This document shows positions 59,901-64,000 of a stretch of DNA of 64,000 nt, one piece after another. Origin of the DNA: Hordeum vulgare subsp. vulgare (lineage: Eukaryota; Streptophyta; Magnoliopsida; Poales; Poaceae); assembly GCF_904849725.1 (NCBI RefSeq), contig NC_058523.1, positions 171,784,689 through 171,848,688 of the forward strand, written 5' to 3'. A program made the translations under genes and the position numbers. Position 1 is the stretch's first letter. Every line of letters begins with the position of its first letter. The notes under the pieces were generated by a model. It made no database searches. It was not told the DNA's origin and was given only the letters and a program-made list of their open reading frames with translations.

Positions 59901-60996
59901 ATGCATTGAAGCTGCTGGTGGCCTCAGAACAACGAGCCGATCACCAAAGAGCTACCGGTGACGAGCTCCCACGGCGGATCTCGTCGAGCTCCGGTGGAAT
60001 GGGGCCTAGAGCACGGGATCGAAGGGGAAAATGAGGGGGAAAGCACCCTGGCCTCACGAGGAGTGCAGAGGCGACGAGAGAGGGATCGGGGACGGTCTGA
60101 GGAGAGGGAACGACGGCGGCGAGCTCCGGGGATCCGAGGTTGAAGACGATGGCGTCACGGCGTATCATGGGTTCTTGGCGTCGAGCAGCTAGCTGGAGAG
60201 CTTCAGGAGACCATAGCGATGCTTTTGAGCAGCTCAGGTGAGAGGGAGAGGGGCTGGAGCGACGACAAGCTCGAGCTCGGCTCGTGCTCTAATGGCGGCC
60301 GAGAGGGGAGAGAGCAGGGGGCGAATGAGGAGGGGGAGAGCACGACAGAAGGTCTTGGGAGGCTTATCCCTTCCTCGCCAGTGCGAAGCGGAGGCGGGGC
60401 AGGCACGCAGGTGCGTGGCCGTACCGGAGGGAGCGGCGACCACCTCCTGCTGCCGACTGGCAGAAGGTAGACGACAGGGGAGGAGCTAGGCCTGGCCAGG
60501 TAAGCGTTAGATAAACCTTTTCCTATTTCTTTTCTTTTACATTTTTTGTTTTATCTTTTCTGACTTGTTTTTGTTTTATTTTTGGCTCCAAACTATTCCT
60601 AAAATAGTTTGGAACATGTTGGGGTGTTATTTGGAATATTTCCAAACACATATAAAGTTTTCAACATTTTTGGAAACTTTGGATTATTTGAAATCAATTA
60701 TATAGTTGATTTGAGTAACTTTTAAATTTAAAATAAAATGCCAAAAGCATTTTGAAAATATATTTCACCCCTGATACTTTGTTTTCAACATTTATCAAAA
60801 ATAATGAACTTTTCTAATGGCCATTTTGGATTCTTTAATTTGCCACCAATTTTGAATTGCTTTTGAATATAGAGTTGCTAGGGTTTGCTTTTGTTTTCTT
60901 TTCTTTGCTTTTGATTTCATTTCATTTACTTGGATGCAATGTAGAAGACATGAGCACAAACTTGCTATACTCTATTAGGGATTCAGGGATGTGACA
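56964..60996 (-). repeat. Chromovirus 5' LTR
   Basis: 4033 bp, uninterrupted. Starts TGTCACATCC at 60,996 (minus) and ends CCCGACA at 56,964. Compared with the 3' LTR it lacks 27 bp containing a palindrome (deletion point about 59,452). The stretch 57,462-58,589 is almost identical to 29,214-30,341. A GC-rich part at 59,590-60,490 produces ORFs on both strands that I do not call. Confidence 0.93.
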
Positions 60997-61001
60997 GGGG
61001 G

Positions 61002-61502
61002 AAAGATGGTAGTGCCTTGCCTACTAGTGACGCCATTGAGCAAGAGATTGGGGAGCATACCATGGGAGGGGATAGGGAGTGGCCCAGTGGGGTGGGGTCC
61101 AGCCAGGCGACAATAATGGCCAAGGAACTAGATCTTGCAGGTGTAGTGTGGTGACTGGCACTGGTGAGGACACGACTAGCCACCAGCCAGGTTAGGTGGG
61201 GATGAAAGGAGAATGAGGAAGTGTGATGAGGGCCAAACCCTAGGTATATAGTAGCTAGAGGGGGTGGCAGGGGTTAGGTGCCAAAATTTTGGGATTCGTT
61301 TTCCCACCAGTTAATGGGCTAGTAGTGATTAATCGGTCTCACAACTAATTAATCGGTATAACAACTGATTAATCGGTCTAGCTGGTCAAGTAATCGGCAT
61401 GGCAAGTTAACACGATGAGTAGGTGTTATTCGAATCGGTCACCCAAAGAGTAGCGATTAACTCGCAAGTTAACAGGTTAATCGGACGAATTCTTGAACAA
61501 TG
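61002..61502 (+). mobile_element. hAT-like non-autonomous element, right segment
   Basis: Resumes after the chromovirus (GGGGG at 60,997-61,001) and ends GAACAATG at 61,502, followed by the duplicated CTTAGTAC (61,503-61,510). At 61,320-61,480 it has many ATTAATCGGT copies and a GAGTAGCGATTAA also present near the left end. The first half (61,002-61,260) is GC-richer and on the minus strand has TATATACC with CTAGGGTTTGG after it, which looks like a plant promoter fragment. No transposase. Confidence 0.78.
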
Positions 61503-61510
61503 CTTAGTAC

Positions 61511-62257
61511 TAACAAATTAGTTCGTTTAAAATATTCATAACCTTTAGTTTCGAAACCAAAACTCATTTTTAATAAATTATTTTACATGCTTCATTAGGT
61601 TTGGAGCTATATATGTTATCAATCTATTTTCATTCATGTCTCCTTCCCAAAATACCAATGCTACTTTATGTACGGTTTCCCATCTTGTGTCTAATAGTGT
61701 TATTAGTACCTTCGTTCCTAATTTATTTCTAGTATTTAACTCCTATGATATACATACCTTGATGAATATATTTGTAACCACAATAATTTAGTTCATTTTC
61801 AGCAACCTTGCTCACAGTTCTTAAATCTATTGGACGTGGTAACACACTTAGCTCTACTTCCCTAGGTATTCCGTACAAATCACTCTTAGTTTCAAACATA
61901 CCCATGTGATATACTTGTTGCGGTTTTATTTTTCTTAGATTGTCCTTATGATATATTCCTAGGCCTATTTGAATATACACACACACACACACATATATAT
62001 ATCTTCTTTGTAAAGCTAGATCAATTTTATTATCTAACCTAGAACACTTATCCACAACTTTTGGTATTCTTTAAATATTTTTTGGTCTAAATTATCTTGT
62101 CTTAGGACTATATTTAGGTGGCTATTAGAAGTATGCCAAATATTCTCTCCGTAGGGATTTATTTTTCACCTTGTATTATATTTTCACTACTAGTTATTAC
62201 CTTACGTGCGCTAACTTCTAAGTTTAAATATTTTAACCTTTGAGTGATTAAACACTT
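61511..62257 (-). pseudogene. Movement-protein-like region and leader (viral, right arm, 5' part)
   Basis: Continues the right viral arm beyond the hAT-like insertion. ORF 62,055-61,729 (108 codons) ends in the same YKYIHQGMYIIGVK stretch that is frame-broken in the left arm at 15,900-15,945, and after it the domain continues in other frames to 61,511. A CA/TA microsatellite (61,975-62,002) lies within this ORF and is translated as a short Tyr/Val/Cys run. Movement-protein assignment is by position and resemblance only. The AT-rich leader toward 62,257 has no other gene. Confidence 0.55.
61975..62002. repeat. CA/TA microsatellite
   Basis: (AC)n followed by (AT)n, in frame inside the movement-protein-like ORF of the right viral arm. 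Confidence 0.9.
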
Positions 62258-62270
62258 GGGCTGATACCAA
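62258..62270 (-). other. Viral primer binding site (right arm)
   Basis: On the minus strand TTGGTATCAGCCC, close to the initiator tRNA-Met site TGGTATCAGAGC that defines nucleotide 1 of caulimovirid genomes. It lies about 215 bp upstream of the first viral ORF, as expected. It marks the 5' end of the right arm. Confidence 0.65.
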
Positions 62271-62289
62271 CAATATAAGGATTATTATA

Positions 62290-64000
62290 TGTTGGAAATA
62301 TGCCCTAGAGGCAATAATAAAGTAGTTATTATTATATTTCCTTGTTCATGATAATTGTTTATTATCCATGCTATAATTGTATTGATGGTAAACTCAAATA
62401 CATGTGTGGATACATAGACAACAAAGTGTCCCTACTAATCCATACTAAGCCTCTACTTGACTAGCTCGTTGATCAAAGATGGCTAAGATTTTTAGCAAAA
62501 AAATTATTTTTCATTTTATAACGGGATCAGATCATTAGGATAATTATGTGATTGACAAGACCCAAACCTTAAGCATAGCGTTTGATCGTATCTAGTTTAC
62601 TGCTATTGCTTTCTGCATGTCAATGTATCTGTTCCTATGACCATGAGATCATGCAACTCACTGACACTGGAGGTATGACTTGTGTGTTTAAAACGTCACA
62701 AGATAACTAGGTGATGATAAAGGTGCTCTACAGGTATCTCCAAGGGTGTGTGTTGAGTTGATATGGATCAGGACTAGGATTTGTCACTTTGTGTGACGGA
62801 GAGGTATCTCGGGGCCCTCTCGGTAATACATCATCATAGTAAGCTTGCAAGCAATGTGACTAAGGGGTTAGTCATGGGATCTTCTATTACGGAATGAGTA
62901 AAGAGACTTGCCGGTAACAAGATTGAACTAGGTATGGAGATACCGATGATCGAATCTCGAGAAAGTAACATACCGATGGACAAAGGGAACTACATAGAGG
63001 ATTAACTGAATCCTTGATATTGTGGTTCGATCGATAAAGATCTTTGTATAATATGTAGGAACCAATATGGGCATGCATGTACCGCTATTGGTTATTGACC
63101 ATAGAGGTGTCTCGGTCATGTCTGCATAGTTCTTGAACCCACAGGGTCTACACACTTAACATCCGGTGATGATCTAGTATAGTTGAGTTATTGTGTTGGT
63201 GACCGAAGGTTGTTCCAAGTCCCGAATGAGATCCCAGACATGGCGAGAAGCTTCAGAATAGTCAAGAGGTAAAGATTGATATATGGGAAGTTGGTATTCG
63301 AGTTCCGGAAAGCATTTGGAAGGTTACCAAAGGTTCCAGAACAGTTCGGGGGGGGGGGGGGTGTCCATCGCGAGGGTCCACCTATCCCGGAGGGCCCCAT
63401 GGGCTATGAGAAGTGGCACACCAGCCCATGGTGGTAAGGCCGCCCCTCCGACCCGAGGACCATGAAGCCAAGGGGCTGGGCTGGCCGAGGGGTGGCCGTC
63501 GCCCCACTCTCCTTCGGGGCAAATGAACCCTTGGCCATTGCCCCAACCCTAAGGGAAACCCTAGGCCGACGGCCCCTCCTCCATCCCTCCTATATATACT
63601 AGAGGAGAGTGAGGGCAGACGCACCAGAAATAGTCGTGTCATTGCCCTCATCTCTCTCCAGTAGAATTTCTCCACCGTCACAATCGCAGTAGTGCTTGGT
63701 GAAGCCCTGCCGAGATCGCCGCACCATCACTGCTGCCACGCCGTCGTTCTGTCGAAGAACTCAACATCTACTTCACCATTGCTTGCTGGATCAAGGAGGC
63801 GAAGGCGTCATCAAGCTGTACGCGTGTTGACGCGGAGGTGGCTTCCGTTTGGCACCTGATCAGGATGTTTGTGATTGGGTCGCGTGACGGATCATGATTT
63901 GATCATGAAGATGTTCGAGTACATCAACCCCGTTTCTTAATGCTTCTGCTTAGCGATCTACAAGGGTATGTAGATGCACTCCCCCTCTCATAGATGTTGA
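62290..64000 (+). mobile_element. Copia-E LTR, truncated by the window edge
   Basis: Starts TGTTGGAAATATGCCC at 62,290 and runs to the window end near the LTR's 3' end. TATA box at 63,591-63,598. It is inserted at TTATA (62,285-62,289), 20 bp beyond the viral PBS. Whether this is a 5' LTR, 3' LTR or solo LTR cannot be seen. It contains a run of 14 G (63,348-63,361). Confidence 0.92.
63348..63361 (+). repeat. Poly-G run in Copia-E LTR
   Basis: Fourteen G in a row where the homologous Copia LTRs have a GGGGGT-like short run. Either true slippage or an assembly artefact. Confidence 0.9.

Larger units (their letters stand above)
28717..60996 (-). mobile_element. Tekay/Del-type chromovirus (Ty3-gypsy), whole element with nested inserts
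   Basis: LTRs start TGTCACATCCCTGAATCC and end GGTCCCGACA in element sense (minus). The 5' LTR is 56,964-60,996. The 3' LTR is 28,717-31,660 plus 49,935-51,050, split by G2. The internal region is 51,051-56,963. The target duplication GGGGG (28,712-28,716 and 60,997-61,001) is exact. Internal order in sense: PBS, extra ORF, gag, protease, RT, RNase H, integrase, chromodomain. The chromodomain at the end of pol and the 4 kb LTRs suit the Tekay/Del clade. The coding region is broken in several places. Confidence 0.9.

Noticed and set aside
60983..61183. 66-codon minus-strand ORF spanning the chromovirus/hAT border
   Set aside because: It crosses an insertion boundary and begins with GTG, so it cannot be an ancestral gene.
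1..64000. Host protein-coding or RNA gene
   Set aside because: All longer reading frames trace to transposon or viral domains or to LTR composition. I found no tRNA or rRNA signature beyond primer binding sites.

Overview
This is a stretch of a large, repeat-rich grass genome, most likely Triticeae (wheat, Aegilops, barley or rye). The main evidence is five elements whose LTRs begin TGTTGGAAATATGCC, the hallmark of the BARE1/WIS/Angela Ty1-copia lineage. Nested Ty3-gypsy elements fill most of the rest. I see no intact host gene, rRNA, tRNA or CRISPR array. Almost every base belongs to a transposable element or to an endogenous viral sequence, and every coding region found is broken.

The oldest layer is AT-rich and virus-derived: two near full-length endogenous pararetrovirus (Caulimoviridae) genomes joined tail to tail at about 22,004. 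The left arm reads rightward (15,877-22,003). The right arm reads leftward: its 3' part is 22,004-28,264, and its 5' part, after a 33 kb interruption, is 61,511-62,289. In viral sense the right arm reads PBS, movement-protein-like, coat/zinc knuckle, protease, RT, RNase H, a viroplasmin-like motif, a coiled-coil tail and a TATA-bearing intergenic region.

Three stacks of insertions sit on this layer. On the left, Copia-C (minus, to 15,876) entered the viral left arm, Copia-B entered Copia-C, Copia-A entered Copia-B, and a Gypsy LTR (1-918, minus) entered Copia-A. In the middle, a roughly 0.94 kb hAT-like element (28,273-28,716 plus 61,002-61,502; 8-bp duplication CTTAGTAC) entered the right arm. 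It was split by a Tekay/Del-type chromovirus (28,717-60,996, minus; duplication GGGGG), which was split by a gag-only non-autonomous Gypsy element called G2 (31,661-49,934, plus), which was split by Copia-D (40,537-49,125, plus; duplication CTGGC). On the right, a Copia-E LTR starts at 62,290 and leaves the window. A related 194-bp hAT-like element sits in the left viral arm at 18,634.

Nothing here acts as a working pathway. The window is a record of insertion, decay, LTR gene conversion and parasitism of retrotransposition. Copia-B, -C and -D share the same disabling lesion in RT, yet Copia-D's two LTRs are almost identical, so a coding-dead lineage kept moving. Names such as Copia-A to -E and G2 are mine. 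Family names are given only at lineage level.
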